64,000 nucleotides of DNA from Tetraselmis striata. Lineage: Eukaryota; Chlorophyta; Chlorodendrophyceae; Chlorodendrales; Chlorodendraceae. Under the pieces are notes generated by a model that saw only the letters and a list, made by a program, of their open reading frames with translations, did no database searches and was not told where the DNA came from. Location: contig VCJN01002510.1 in NCBI GenBank assembly GCA_006384855.1, positions 233,291-297,290 of the forward strand, written 5' to 3'. Positions 10,539-20,251 of the stretch are shown in pieces. How positions within the stretch are numbered: position 1 is the first letter of the stretch; each line of letters begins with the position of its first letter. Both the position numbers and the translations under genes were made by a program.

Positions 10539-11234
10539 TCACCGCTGTCGCTGTTGTCCCCGCCCTCCGCTGGCTCGCTGCCTGACTCATCCCCCGCATC
10601 ACAGTCCTCCTCGTCAGCACCGTGCTTGCGCTTTTTGACTCCGGCAGCAGCAGCCAATGAGCCCCAGGTGGACAAGAGGGGGGCAGTGGCAGCAGCCAAC
10701 TCTGCAGCCAAGGCAGCAAGCGCTACTGAGCAGTGGACTGCAAAGTGCGCGCAAGCTACCTCTGCTGTGAGCCTTGACCTCGAGCAGTCGCTCGCCAAGA
10801 CTGATGAGCAGGTTCAGGTGCAGTCCGAACTCTCCGCGCTCGCAGCTCATGCCCAGAGGGCCGCGCCAACTGAGGGACAGGGCGGGGAGGTGGAGGACGA
10901 TGAAGTGGAGATCTTCGACGAGGAAGATGAGGATGACGACGAGGCAGAATGCGTGTCCGACGACCCCTCTGTCGCCACCGAGCAGGCCAAGGACGCACTG
11001 GCAGCCTGCAGGCGGCACGCAGACGCAGCGAGGCTCAGCGCCGAGGCAGCACATGCGTCGGCAGCCACTGCCAACGAGCGTGCAGTTCAACGGGCCGAGT
11101 CCGCACCTGCATCGTCCCAGGCGCCACCAGTGACCCCGGCTGCTGACCCCCTTCACATGGCACTAGATCCCCGCGCCCTCACGTGGTTAGCGGCTTACGC
11201 TGGCCATATTCAGGGTCTTGGGGGTGCGCCGTAG
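10521..11234 (+). CDS. Hypothetical Ala-rich acidic protein, possibly TE-derived
   Basis: I do not recognise this. The open frame of 237 codons is Ala-rich with a strongly acidic stretch (10890-10950) and heptad-like Ala/Gln/Glu spacing suggesting coiled coil. The first third overlaps duplicated module copy 1, so the true start is unclear. An opposite-strand frame (10798-10367) is also open and has a Lys/Arg cluster (KKRKHG), an acidic Ser/Gly/Asp stretch and HYKLWRAAAENYAV. The part of that frame inside the module is kept in copy 2. Only one of the two is likely coding and I cannot decide which. Confidence 0.25.
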   Translation: MRCLGSSPLSLLSPPSAGSLPDSSPASQSSSSAPCLRFLTPAAAANEPQVDKRGAVAAANSAAKAASATEQWTAKCAQATSAVSLDLEQSLAKTDEQVQVQSELSALAAHAQRAAPTEGQGGEVEDDEVEIFDEEDEDDDEAECVSDDPSVATEQAKDALAACRRHADAARLSAEAAHASAATANERAVQRAESAPASSQAPPVTPAADPLHMALDPRALTWLAAYAGHIQGLGGAP

Positions 11235-11555
11235 CCAGCAGCGGGTGTGTGACGCCGCTTGGGCGGCGTAAGGGCAGAGGGTGGGTGAGCGTGTTGGCAC
11301 ATCGGGCGCCGCGCGCGGCTGATCCAAATTATGAAGGAAAAAAACGATTTCGGCTTTTCTGACCACCCAAGCTGCCACCAGCTGCCATGCTGCCTACAGT
11401 TGGAATCAGCGCAAATCCACCCAGGGCAGCCTAGCCCTACAGCTAAACTTGGCCCCTGAAGTGATCCGAACAGAAACGGATAAAACTTGTGCCCAAACGA
11501 GCCAGAATGCCAGGCAGGTTTTCGGCCCAAACTGCGTCATTGCTCCTTACATGAG

Positions 11556-12724
11556 CTAGCAGCAGAAGGCGATATCGGAAATCACAAAAAAAGCAATCAG
11601 AAAGGTCCTATACAGCGACTGCGGGGTGGAAGCAGTAACATGAGAAGACGCGGAGTGGGCACGAGCACACGCATCAGACTTGGCCATCTGCACACCGGCA
11701 GAGAGAATGCCGCCCAGGGTACCATGCACGCAAGCCGAGACCCGCTGCAACAGCCCCCGCCGTGTGCGCGACAGGTGACGGCGGAACTCAGCATGCTGGC
11801 TGGCGACAAAAGTTCCGAAGTGCCTGAACGGATTGACCACGAAGAAAGCAAGAGGTCGGGGCGGAAGGACCGCCAGGGAAGTTGCGCACAGCCAACAGCA
11901 CCGCGAAGATGTAGACCACCGTCAAAGCGGACTGCTCGAGACGGCCGCGGTCCTCAACCACAAAAGGGTAGTACCGGTGAACACCCTGCACTGGGGTGGA
12001 AGACGCCCGGTCCGCTGCCAACTAGAACTCAGCATGCTCCGCCTCGGTCGCCGCGATTCCCGGGATGCACCAACGGGGTCGTTACTCCAAGTGGGGGTCG
12101 TGGAGGACACGCACGCGAAGTCGATCATGTAATCGCACGCCGCCCCCCCCCCCTCCCCCCCCACCCCGCCAGCGTCAGGTCCGACGGCCGCGAGCGGTCC
12201 GCTGGGCGCAGCCCACTCTTTTCAAGGGTCAAGTCGCCGGCTCCCGAACGGTCCCGGTCAAGCACCGCCCCCGCATCAATTGCCACATATGCCCACAGAT
12301 TCTTCAAAGCGGTATGCATGCGGTGCTTGTAGTTCGCTACGGGGCATATGGGTAGATGATCCACGATGAAATCCGTAGCGCTCCGGTTCGAGCCATCCGT
12401 AGACCGAAGCCATAAGGAATCAATACCACACGTGGGGCCATGGCAAGTGACAAGCGCGGAACCTCCGCGCGGGCAAAGGCCAAGTACCCGTGCAGCGGCG
12501 GCCGAATAAGCAGCATGGGGAATGTTGCGGGCGGACTCGTGATCCGACTGGAAAAGCGATAGGGAGCCCGGCCCGCACGCGTTGTACAAGCGCATGGTAT
12601 CAAGTCGCGAGGCCGTTGCACCAGTATGTTGGAAGCTGAGATCGAGGGCCACAAAGTCACGAAATCGAATCGCACGGCTGAGGTGGCGTTGGACAACCAT
12701 CACTGTGAGATTCAGATGTGACAT
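11556..12724 (-). pseudogene. Decayed 3' end of a non-LTR retrotransposon with restriction-like endonuclease
   Basis: Read on the minus strand, several frames join into a C-terminal non-LTR polyprotein. At about 12360-12280 there is a KHRMHTALK block and a basic/Asp region. It is followed by RPSD (about 12190) and MIDFACVS (about 12125), an arrangement like the RPD...D core of restriction-like endonucleases. YYPFVVEDRGRL (about 11970) and a hydrophobic helix follow, like the tail motif (F)VVET.G.L of algal and R2-like elements. At least two frameshifts are needed (near 12125-12020 and 11850). No RT motif remains, as expected for a 5'-truncated copy. I infer the family from motif order; identity is low. 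Confidence 0.45.
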
Positions 12725-13300
12725 ACGGGTGACGAAGCACTACCGTACCGGTACCACTATTATCCGTGAAAGCTGCTGCTGGTGGCGGCATGTCCATCCA
12801 GTTACGTGCGAGTACATCCGGCGTTATTGCCGGCGGGCGATAAATCCTTTTTGTCATCATTCTGGTAGCCGTACATGACGTGTGATGTGCTACATGGCAC
12901 TGAAGTAAAGGTGCGAGGTTGTCCGTGTAGTACCGGGTGGTACCGGGTGGTACCGGGTAGTACGCGATACATTTATTAAGCCGGTACCGGGTATCAGTAC
13001 GAACCCCCTGACGATGACGAGTGGTCCTGTGGATAACTACGACTATTAGTACATGGGAGCGCAAATCGCAGCCGTACGTACTTGGTAACACTGGGGAATT
13101 TGTAGTACTAGTACTGCTGATCGGGCCTGCCAGCCGTCCGATCAAAGGTCATCAGATGGGCGGTTTGGCTGCCATGTTTTGCCAAAGAGTGCTCACGTTA
13201 CATAAATATTCGCGAGGGGGAGGGCGGGGGCAGGCAGCGGTTTGCCGAAGAATGATTGAATTACAATATTCGCGACAGCTGCCATCGGGGGATGTGGCCC
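12725..13300. other. Spacer with GTAC-rich repeats
   Basis: No gene is supported. The block beside 12724 (gtcacatctgaatctcac on the minus strand) recurs on the plus strand at 20803-20820, so it is a dispersed repeat end. Confidence 0.4.
12927..12963. repeat. 10-bp tandem repeat of ggtaccgggt
   Basis: Three to four direct copies of the ten-base unit are visible. Confidence 0.9.
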
Positions 13301-13413
13301 GGGGGGGGGGGGGGGGGGGGGGGTGCGGGGGCGGGGGACCACGCCCGCCCCGCCCCCCCCGCCCCCCCTCGCCGCCAGCCGCTCCCGACTTGGGGGGGGG
13401 GGGGGGGGGGGGG
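13301..13413. repeat. Twin poly-G tracts
   Basis: A run of 23 G (13301-13323) and a run of 22 G (13392-13413) flank a C-rich segment (ccgccccccccgcccccc). Together they form a strongly G/C-skewed block that could fold as G-quadruplex or hairpin. Confidence 0.9.
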
Positions 13414-13428
13414 TAAAGGGGGCGGGGG

Positions 13429-13698
13429 CTACTGCTTGTTCTTGTTCTTGCGTGCCCGGGGGACCCTCCGCTTCGACGATCTCGCTGCCTCCGCCTCCGC
13501 CTCCGCCTGCGCCTCCGACTCCGCCTCCGACTCCGCGACCGTCAGTTTCTTACCTCGGCGTTTCTTCACTGGCCTCTTCCGCTTCTTGTCATCCGTCAGT
13601 GTCTTCACCACCCCGGGAGGCTGTGCCGTCGACGACGCCGCCATGAGCTTCCTTACCTTGGCGTCGGGACGCCCCCTGTGCCCAGACACCCACAACAA
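13429..13698 (-). CDS. Hypothetical basic, Glu/Ala-repeat protein fragment
   Basis: Not recognised. The minus-strand open frame of 89 codons contains two strongly basic clusters (DKKRKRPVKKRRGKK and SSKRRVPRARKNKNK) around a Glu-Ala-Ser repeat. The composition suggests a nuclear or nucleolar protein, or the basic tail of a transposon protein. It ends just before a 22-G tract. No splice partner is identified; a short adjacent minus-strand frame (13977-13717) is compatible with a preceding exon but shows no domain. Confidence 0.3.
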   Translation of the reverse strand: MLWVSGHRGRPDAKVRKLMAASSTAQPPGVVKTLTDDKKRKRPVKKRRGKKLTVAESEAESEAQAEAEAEAARSSKRRVPRARKNKNKQ

Positions 13699-14019
13699 GC
13701 CACAATCGTTTCGCCTTTAAGCGGCTGAGGATGCGGCCTCCTCGGCCACCACGAGTTGCGCCGCTGGCACTGTGGAAGCCTTGGCGTTGAGGTGGGCCTT
13801 ACGGCGCTCCCGGACGAACCTGCGCGCGGCACAAGTTAGCCACGAGTGGGTGCGTGCTAATGCGGAGGATGGAGTGTGTTGTTGCGCGCCCACCTTGTCA
13901 CGGGTTTCCTCATGTCTTTCTCGTCCTCCTCGATGCCGGCGGCGCGGACACGCGAGACAACAAGGCTCGCCGCCCACTTTTGCCCGGGGGGGCGAGGTCG
14001 GCCATGGCGCTGTGAGCGG

Positions 14020-14060
14020 TGAAGGGGGGGGGGGGGGGGCGGGGGGGGGGGGGGGGGGGC
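14020..14060. repeat. Interrupted poly-G tract
   Basis: Runs of G separated by single C residues. No coding sense. Confidence 0.85.
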
Positions 14061-14294
14061 GGCCGAGGTGGAGAAACTAACACCCAGTCGACGACCGCCT
14101 TCCGCAGCAGTCAACGACACATCGGAGGCGAGGAGCAGCGCGCCACTACTATTTATATGCACGTATTGTCAAGAGCTAGTCGGTGCGGCATTGTGTCGGT
14201 GTAATTTCGCAATGTTTATTGTTGAAGTAGCACGGCGTAATGGATACAGCGAGTGAATCCGGGATAATGTGTGCGACGAATGTGCGCGCGCAGC

Positions 14295-14342
14295 GTTGTG
14301 CGGCGGTGTGCGGCGGTGTGCGGCGGTGTGCGGCGGTGTGCA
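14295..14342. repeat. gtgcggcggt tandem repeat (10 bp x4)
   Basis: Four exact copies of the ten-base unit lie just upstream of the 368-bp satellite. Confidence 0.92.
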
Positions 14343-14464
14343 CCGATGTTAATATAGTGTGAATATTATATCGGCCGTAGACGATCAGGTCTGGCAGCAC
14401 CGCCCGTGCTTGTAAATAAGCGACAATGGGTCTAGTCTCCCGCTAGTCTGTGCACCGCAAGTGC

Positions 14465-15590
14465 ACTCCGCAAGCCTCACCTCCATCCGCGTCGGAACCG
14501 GTAGTAAGTGTTGTTGTGTGCGCACATCGTGACAACATTACACGGTGGCAATTGCAATTATTAGCGGTGGATAATGTGAAGGCGTTTTCGAAATCGACAG
14601 AGAATGAGGCGGTGCTGGCGGAGTGCATTGGCGGTGCACAGAATAGCGTGTTGCTGGGGTTTTGGCTGCATCGGACGCCGTATTCCCACCCATCCGGCAC
14701 GGAATGTCCGGTTTTCACACATTTGTGTGTTAATAACGTGTGAATATTACGCGTCTTTTACGCCGGGTGGGTGGGCATCCGGCGTCCGATGCACCCCAAT
14801 TATTTGCAGCACGCTACTCTACGCACCCCCAACGCACTCCGCAAGCCTCGCCTCCATCCGCGTCGGAACCGGTAGTAAGTGTTGTTGTGTGCGCACATCG
14901 TGACAACATTACACGGTGGCAATTGCAATTAGCGGTGGGTAATGTGAAGGCGTTTTCGAAATCGACAGAGAATGAGGCGGTGCTGGCGGAGTGCATTGGC
15001 GGTGCACAGAATAGCGTGTTGCTGGGGTTTTGGCTGCATCGGACGCCGTATTCCCACCCATCCGGCACGGAATGTCCGGTTTTCACACATTTGTGTGTTA
15101 ATAACGTGTGAATATTACGCGTCTTTTACGCCGGGTGGGTGGGCATCCGGCGTCCGATGCACCCCAATTATTTGCAGCACGCTACTCTACGCACCCCCAA
15201 CGCACTCCGCAAGCCTCGCCTCCATCCGCGTCGGAACCGGTAGTAAGTGTTGTTGTGTGCGCACATCGTGACAACATTACACGGTGGCAATTGCAATTAG
15301 CGGTGGGTAATGTGAAGGCGTTTTCGAAATCGACAGAGAATGAGGCGGTGCTGGCGGAGTGCATTGGCGGTGCACAGAATAGCGTGTTGCTGGGGTTTTG
15401 GCTGCATCGGACGCCGTATTCCCACCCATCCGGCACGGAATGTCCGGTTTTCACACATTTGCGTGTGAATATATATAGTGTGAATATTACGTACGCGTCT
15501 TTTACGCTGGGTGGATGGGCATCCGGCGTCCGATGCACCCCGAATCTCACCAACACGCTACTCTACGCACCCCCAACGCATTCCGCCAGC
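14465..15590. repeat. 368-bp satellite, three tandem units, each with an internal 81-bp inverted repeat
   Basis: Units start at 14465, 14836 and 15204; the third degenerates near 15580. Units 1 and 2 are nearly identical apart from a 3-base indel. Within each unit an arm of 81 bases (14618-14698 in unit 1) is the imperfect reverse complement of a second arm (14762-14842), with a 63-base spacer between them. The unit can therefore fold as a long hairpin and looks like a foldback/MITE-type element that became tandemly amplified. The long open frames crossing it in several frames are repeat artefacts. Confidence 0.9.
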
Positions 15591-15694
15591 CCCCCCTCTT
15601 TCCGCGCAGGTCCTACGTTCCATTGTATGTATATACATACGTACATGTATTGCTCCGAAACCAGCCCAAACTTTATGAGTGCACAAGTGTAAAT

Positions 15695-15862
15695 GGGGGG
15701 GGGGGGGGGGGGGGGGGATGTGGCGGCGGGGCATCCACTCACACATACCCCGGCGATGCATGACAGATATTACATGCCGTGGCGGGTCGGCGGGCCGACC
15801 CGGCGGGCCGACCCGGCGGGGGGGGAGGGGGGGGCGGGGGGGGGGGGGGGGGGGGGGGGGGG
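15695..15862. repeat. Poly-G tracts and cggcgggccgacc tandem repeat
   Basis: 23 G at 15695-15717, a gccgacccggcgg direct repeat near 15788-15818, then G-runs totalling about 30 at 15829-15862. Confidence 0.9.
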
Positions 15863-16525
15863 CGTCTATTCAACTACACGTGCGACAGTGTCGTTTCGTG
15901 GAGCAGTATATGTGCCCGGCCTCATTAATACCGCCCCCTACCTGCGCTGCATGGTCTACCCCTAAGAATTACTTAGCACAAACCGCCATTACTTAATAGG
16001 AACCTAGCACAGCCAGGCTTATATGCCCGCTTTCCCGATCAACTTCTACGCACTTTCCGTCCCTCAACCGCCGGACATGGGGGTTAAGCCGCCAGCCTCG
16101 GCAGTTGCTTAGCCAGACTTGGCATCCCGTACCGTGTCCATGGCTTCGCAGCTCTGCCGCTGGCACACGCCGAGTCCGGCGCTTGCTGCCGCGGGGTTGC
16201 GCACGCATGCACGCACGGTAATACGCCGCCGACGCCGCCACGCTTACTTCCACCACCTTCGCCAGCCGCAGCTTCGCACGCCTTTCCGCCGACATACGAA
16301 ACGCACGAATCCCCCCCCGTCCCCGCGTCATGTATATTATATTCGAGGCGACTATGCGGGGCGCAGCACACACGCCGCAGCGTGGGTCGGCGGAGCGACA
16401 GGCGGCGGGAGCCCTAATGGCCGGGCAGTATCGACACCCACACAGGCACCGCCGCTCACCTCCGACGCGGATGAACCGCCTCCCAAAGGAAACATGCCGG
16501 TTGGTGGTAAGCCCAGCAGGCGTGC
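15863..16525. other. Spacer, no gene supported
   Basis: Several GC-rich open frames overlap on both strands without a domain. It may contain upstream exons of the Cys-rich protein at 16526-17227. Confidence 0.3.
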
Positions 16526-17227
16526 GTGGGGTGCCGGCGCCGGTACTGGTGCGACGGAGCTGTCGCGTCAGGAACCGCACCGCATGTGGAGCAACACATG
16601 GCGGTGCCGGCCCCACCTATGTCTAGGGCCACCTCCTCACAACACCCCGCCACGACGGCGTCGGCCACCGCCGACGGCGCCGTTGCGGGGGGGGACGCCC
16701 TGCCAGGCGACGATGATGCGCCTGGTGCGCCGGGTCAGGAGGCGGAGGAGGCCGTGGTCGAGGCGACTGATCGGGCTGAGGGGGTTGTCGAGGCGAGCGA
16801 GGCTGCGCTCGCGCCACCCGCCCCGCAGCCACCTGCGGGACATGCCGACTTGCTCGTCGCCATGTTGACCGGAGCACTACGAGCAGTGGCGGGAGGCGGC
16901 CACATGCACTATCATGTGCGTGTCCTGGCCGGACGCCCGTCATGCGTGGACTGCGGCCAACGGACGGACTGGGAGTGTTGCTGCGACGGCACCCCGGCTT
17001 TGTGCGGCCCCAAGTACCCATGCATGGCGACCCATCAGCGGGCAGTCCCCTGCCCGACCACGGCCACGAAGAGGGCGGAGTTCCGCCATGTCAGGGACGC
17101 GTTCCACGACGCGACTCGCGCCGCCGTGTGTGAGGCTTCCGAGAAGGCACGCGCGGCTGGTAGGGTGCGCAGGGTGAGGCGGCGGACGGCCCAGGAGCTG
17201 AAGGAGAGCGAGACATGCCGTCAGTGA
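16526..17227 (+). CDS. Transposon-type protein with C-terminal Cys-rich (piggyBac-like) finger
   Basis: The frame is open for 233 codons. The first 150 residues are Ala/Glu/Asp-rich and low complexity. At about residues 165-195 lies a compact Cys/His module reading CVDCGQRT, ECCCDG, ALCG, PC, then HQ. Its spacing resembles the Cys-rich C-terminal domain of piggyBac-type (DDE_Tnp_1_7) transposases, which bind the transposon ends. A Lys/Arg-rich tail follows. No DDE catalytic core is visible upstream, so this is at most a terminal exon or a truncated derivative. The two repeated modules just downstream (17271-17579) encode a similar Cys pattern, which supports TE origin. The start is unknown. 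Confidence 0.4.
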   Translation: MGCRRRYWCDGAVASGTAPHVEQHMAVPAPPMSRATSSQHPATTASATADGAVAGGDALPGDDDAPGAPGQEAEEAVVEATDRAEGVVEASEAALAPPAPQPPAGHADLLVAMLTGALRAVAGGGHMHYHVRVLAGRPSCVDCGQRTDWECCCDGTPALCGPKYPCMATHQRAVPCPTTATKRAEFRHVRDAFHDATRAAVCEASEKARAAGRVRRVRRRTAQELKESETCRQ

Positions 17228-17270
17228 GGTCGGGCGCAATGTCATTGGGTGGGGCACACGGACGTGTAAG

Positions 17271-17579
17271 ACTTGCACTTTGCGCGTACTGCTGGGTTAC
17301 ATCCAGGCTGCGTCACACTATGCAACCGGAAAGGCTGCGTTGCTACTGCAAACAATGCGACGCCTCACTCTGTAGCAACCGCTGCCGCGCCTATCCCACA
17401 GCCGCTGCCCCCCCCCCCCCCCCCCCCCCGCGCGGGATCCCCGCCATCAGCAGCTTGCACTTGCACTTTGCGCGTACTGCTGGGTTACATCCAGGCGGCG
17501 TCACACCGGAAAGGCTGCGTTGCTACTGCAAACGATGCTACGCCTCACTCGGTAGCAACCGCTGCCCCGCCCATCCCAC
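17271..17579 (+). repeat. Tandem duplication of a Cys-rich coding module
   Basis: About 130 bases at 17271-17400 (acttgcactttgcgcgtactg to ctatccc) are repeated at 17459-17577, separated by 22 C (17408-17429). In frame with 17215 onwards, each copy reads RLRCYCK.C.ASL.SNRC, a pattern like the second half of a piggyBac-type Cys-rich domain. The second copy has lost one Cys (SLG for SLC). It looks like a duplicated exon remnant of a transposase. Confidence 0.6.
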
Positions 17580-18180
17580 TCGGGATGCTGAGAGCAGCTA
17601 AAGGGCACCGGGGGCGGGGCAAGAGGGAGCAGGGCCAATGATTGTGGAAGAGCGGGGACCCGCTTGCATGCCATCGTATTATATCTTGCACAATATCTGT
17701 TGCTGCACTCATATCTCACATCACTAGCTTAGCTATAGTGATTCCCCCCCCCCCCCCCCCCCGCACCGCGTACGCACAAGCCTGGGTATACGCATCAACT
17801 GCCCGCCGGGATGAGAAACTGGTATTGGTAGTGTGTCTGTGGGGTGGAGGGGGGGGGGGCAAAAGAACTGCCAATTGCTGCCAAGCTGGTGCGTTACATT
17901 GGGGCAGGCGCTGGGCAGACAATTGGGGCTCGCTTCAGAGCATTGTCTAGTGCCTATGCGGCTGCGCCGCCTCCGCCGCATGCAGACTCTGCGGGCTCAC
18001 CAGCACCGCCACCTCAGTCATGCGGCCCTGCATCCCGCAGCCCGCCGCCGTCAGCCAGATCAGAGGTATCCAGAAGCCAGTGCTGGGGTTGTTGCGGCAT
18101 GACCGCATAGTTTTCAGCGGCTGCCGTCCACAGCTTGTAATGCATCCCTTTCCGCCGATTCCGCTGTATGCGCTGTCTTG
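17579..18180. repeat. Duplicated module, copy 2
   Basis: This is the same module as 9958-10538 in the same orientation. Here it directly follows the Cys-rich coding repeats and is directly followed by the 30-bp minisatellite. The internal C-tract (about 17744-17762) and G-tract (about 17851-17860) are longer than in copy 1. Confidence 0.85.
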
Positions 18181-18830
18181 GCGCCGCGCTGCCCCGGCCG
18201 CCGCTGTCTTGGCGCCGCGCTGCCCCGGCCGCCGCGCCTTGGCGCCGCGCTGCCCCGGCCGCCGCGCCTTGGCGCCGCGCTGCCCCGGCCGCCTCGCCTT
18301 GGCGCCGCGCTGCCCCGGCCGCCGCGCCTTGGCGCCGCGCTGCCCCGGCCGCCGCGCCTTGGCGCCGCGCTGCCCCGGCCGCCGCTGTCTTGGCGCCGCG
18401 CTGCCCCGGCCGCCGCTGTCTTGGCGCCGCGCTGCCCCGGCCGCCGCGCCTTGGCGCCGCGCTGCCCCGGCCGCCGCGCCTTGGCGCCGCGCTGCCCCGG
18501 CCGCCGCGCCTTGGCGCCGCGCTGCCCCGGCCGCCGCGCCTTGGCGCCGCGCTGCCCCGGCCGCCGCGCCTTGGCGCCGCGCTGCCCCGGCCGCCGCGCC
18601 TTGGCGCCGCGCTGCCCCGGCCGCCGCTGTCTTGGCGCCGCGCTGCCCCGGCCGCCGCGCCTTGGCGCCGCGCTGCCCCGGCCGCCGCGCCTTGGCGCCG
18701 CGCTGCCCCGGCCGCCGCTGTCTTGGCGCCGCGCTGCCCCGGCCGCCGCGCCTTGGCGCCGCGCTGCCCCGGCCGCCGCGCCTTGGCGCCGCGCTGCCCC
18801 GGCCGCCGCGCCTTGGCGCCGCGCGGGGTA
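18171..18830. repeat. 30/31-bp GC minisatellite, about 21 units
   Basis: The unit core is cttggcgccgcgctgccccg followed by gccgcc and either gcgc or gctgt, giving 30- and 31-base variants. The two variants alternate in blocks, which suggests unequal exchange of sub-arrays. The array contains no stop codon in several frames, so long artificial open frames (RRPGQRGAKA-type repeats on the minus strand) cross it. There are no unique spacers, so it is not a CRISPR. Confidence 0.93.
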
Positions 18831-19653
18831 TCAAGTCCTCCCCTCCCTAGTGAGCGCGTCCACCTGCGCCTTGCGCTCGGGGCCGTCCTCCTCCGTCACC
18901 ACATTCTGCAACCCCCACCGCGTGACGAACCACGCAGCTCCTTGCATGCGCTTGTACATGTGCCCAAGCACCGCCTAGGGACGCGAAGCTCCTTCTTGGT
19001 CATGATCGCCTTCACCCGGGCCTCCTCGAGCAGCGGACCGGCTAAGAATGGAAAACGTTTCCATGTGGTGCAAGCAGTCCTCCATGACCCAGCCGGACTG
19101 CACCGTCACCTTGCCTGACCCTGCAGTCATGGAGGGGAATGCCGTCACGCCCACGCCCACGCCCACGCCCACGCCCGGGGGGGGGGGGGGGGGGGGGTTA
19201 CCTTTCGATTCTTGGAGTTCTTGGGGTTACCTTTCGATTCTGCTTCATAGCTCGGAATCCAATGTGGCCCTGCACGGTGACAAATTTCCTCCAGAAGTCC
19301 CTTCCCAAGCCAAAAAAAAACAGGTGGAACGGCGCGAGGGGGAAGAGGTTGATCATGCTGACATAGCCCAGGACCACATGCACATGGCACACGCCATGGC
19401 AGCCAGTGTTCTGCTTGGCCTCCGCCAGCCGGGTTGTGTTGAACGCACGCCGGGCAAGGTGCGTGATTCACTGGACAAGTCATCGCCTTGATGGACGGTT
19501 ACCAAGCGAGCCTCCCCGTCCGCATCCACAGGGGGGTGCTCCTGGGCAGCCGCCATAGCCTCCACAACCTGCCACGCCGACCGGGCGGGTGCGTGTGATT
19601 CCATACAACCGCAGTTGAGTGGTGCCACCAGCACGCAGGCCGGGCCCACTCAC
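18831..19653 (-). pseudogene. Possible downstream exons of the BED/Tudor-like TE gene
   Basis: On the minus strand, short coding-like blocks appear: MYKRMQGAAWFVTRWG near 18960-18910, KVTVQSGWVMEDCLHHMETF near 19110-19050 and NLFPLAPFHLFFFG near 19350-19305. They lie in different frames, separated by a (cccacg)n and a 21-G tract. They could be remnants of transposase exons following the gene at 19654-20251. I cannot assign a family. Confidence 0.25.
19147..19197. repeat. (cccacg)n plus 21-G tract
   Basis: Five copies of the hexamer cccacg are followed directly by a run of 21 G (19177-19197). Confidence 0.92.
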
Positions 19654-20251
19654 CTCTGAACGCAGAAGGTCCACAATGTCACCGTCCTCGAAAACAGCGC
19701 GCCACTGGGTCGCCCCGCCGTAGTCCTCCAACACCCACTCGGTAACGACGCCGGTTATCACGCCGTAGTGCCATACTCCCCGGAACTTCTTGGCGATGAC
19801 CTTCATGTAGAAGTCGCCGGGATCGCCTTTCCGTATCACGCCCTCATCGCGGGTTCGACGCCCGCCGGCGGCCACGCAGGCGCGTCGATGTCCATACCGT
19901 CTTCGCCAACGGGTCCTCCCCCACGCCCATCACATCGTCCACCTTCGAGCCGCCGTCGTCCGAGACCGGCGCCGGCGGGCCGTTTCCGACGGCTGCAGCT
20001 ACTCCTGCTGCCGCGCTTGTTGCTGCTGTTGCTGCTGCTGCTGCTGCCGCCCCTGCTGCTGCTGCTTGTGATAAGGCGGCCTTGCGGCGCAACTTAGCCG
20101 CACGCTTCAACGAGTGGCTACAGTTCGGGTATTTCCGGAAGTGCCGCTCTCGCGCCTTCCTTTCACTACTACCCGTCACGATGCCGTGGCAGTGCTTGCA
20201 TGTGTACACGCCATCCTTCGACACACTCGCTATCCATCCCTTTGCCCGCAT
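19654..20251 (-). CDS. TE-type protein with BED-like zinc finger and Tudor-like domain
   Basis: Read from the ATG at 20251, the first part has a zinc-finger pattern CKHC, then H at +19-23 and C (YTCKHCHGIVTGS, ERHFRKYPNC), like BED fingers at the N-terminus of hAT/piggyBac-type transposases. It is followed by a Lys-rich helix and an Ala-rich stretch. After a probable small intron (GTATGG donor near 19889, exon 2 from about 19820) comes GVWHYGVITGVV...WRAVFEDGD..DLLRSE, which resembles a Tudor/SAWADEE-like barrel. The exon ends at a strong donor (AGAG/GTGAGT, last base 19654). The function is probably chromatin or DNA binding by a transposon protein. Both the family and the intron are inferred. 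Confidence 0.42.

Noticed and set aside
10367..11234. Two opposing open frames, both with protein-like composition
   Set aside because: Only one low-confidence entry is kept; neither can be proven coding from sequence alone.
14604..15692. Repeated open frames of about 100-190 codons on both strands
   Set aside because: They are copies of the 368-bp satellite; both strands and several frames are equally open and none has a domain.
18171..18834. Long open frames (up to 300 codons) on both strands and the regular 30-bp spacing, which could suggest a gene or a CRISPR array
   Set aside because: All arise from one GC minisatellite without stop codons; there are no unique spacers and no conserved protein.
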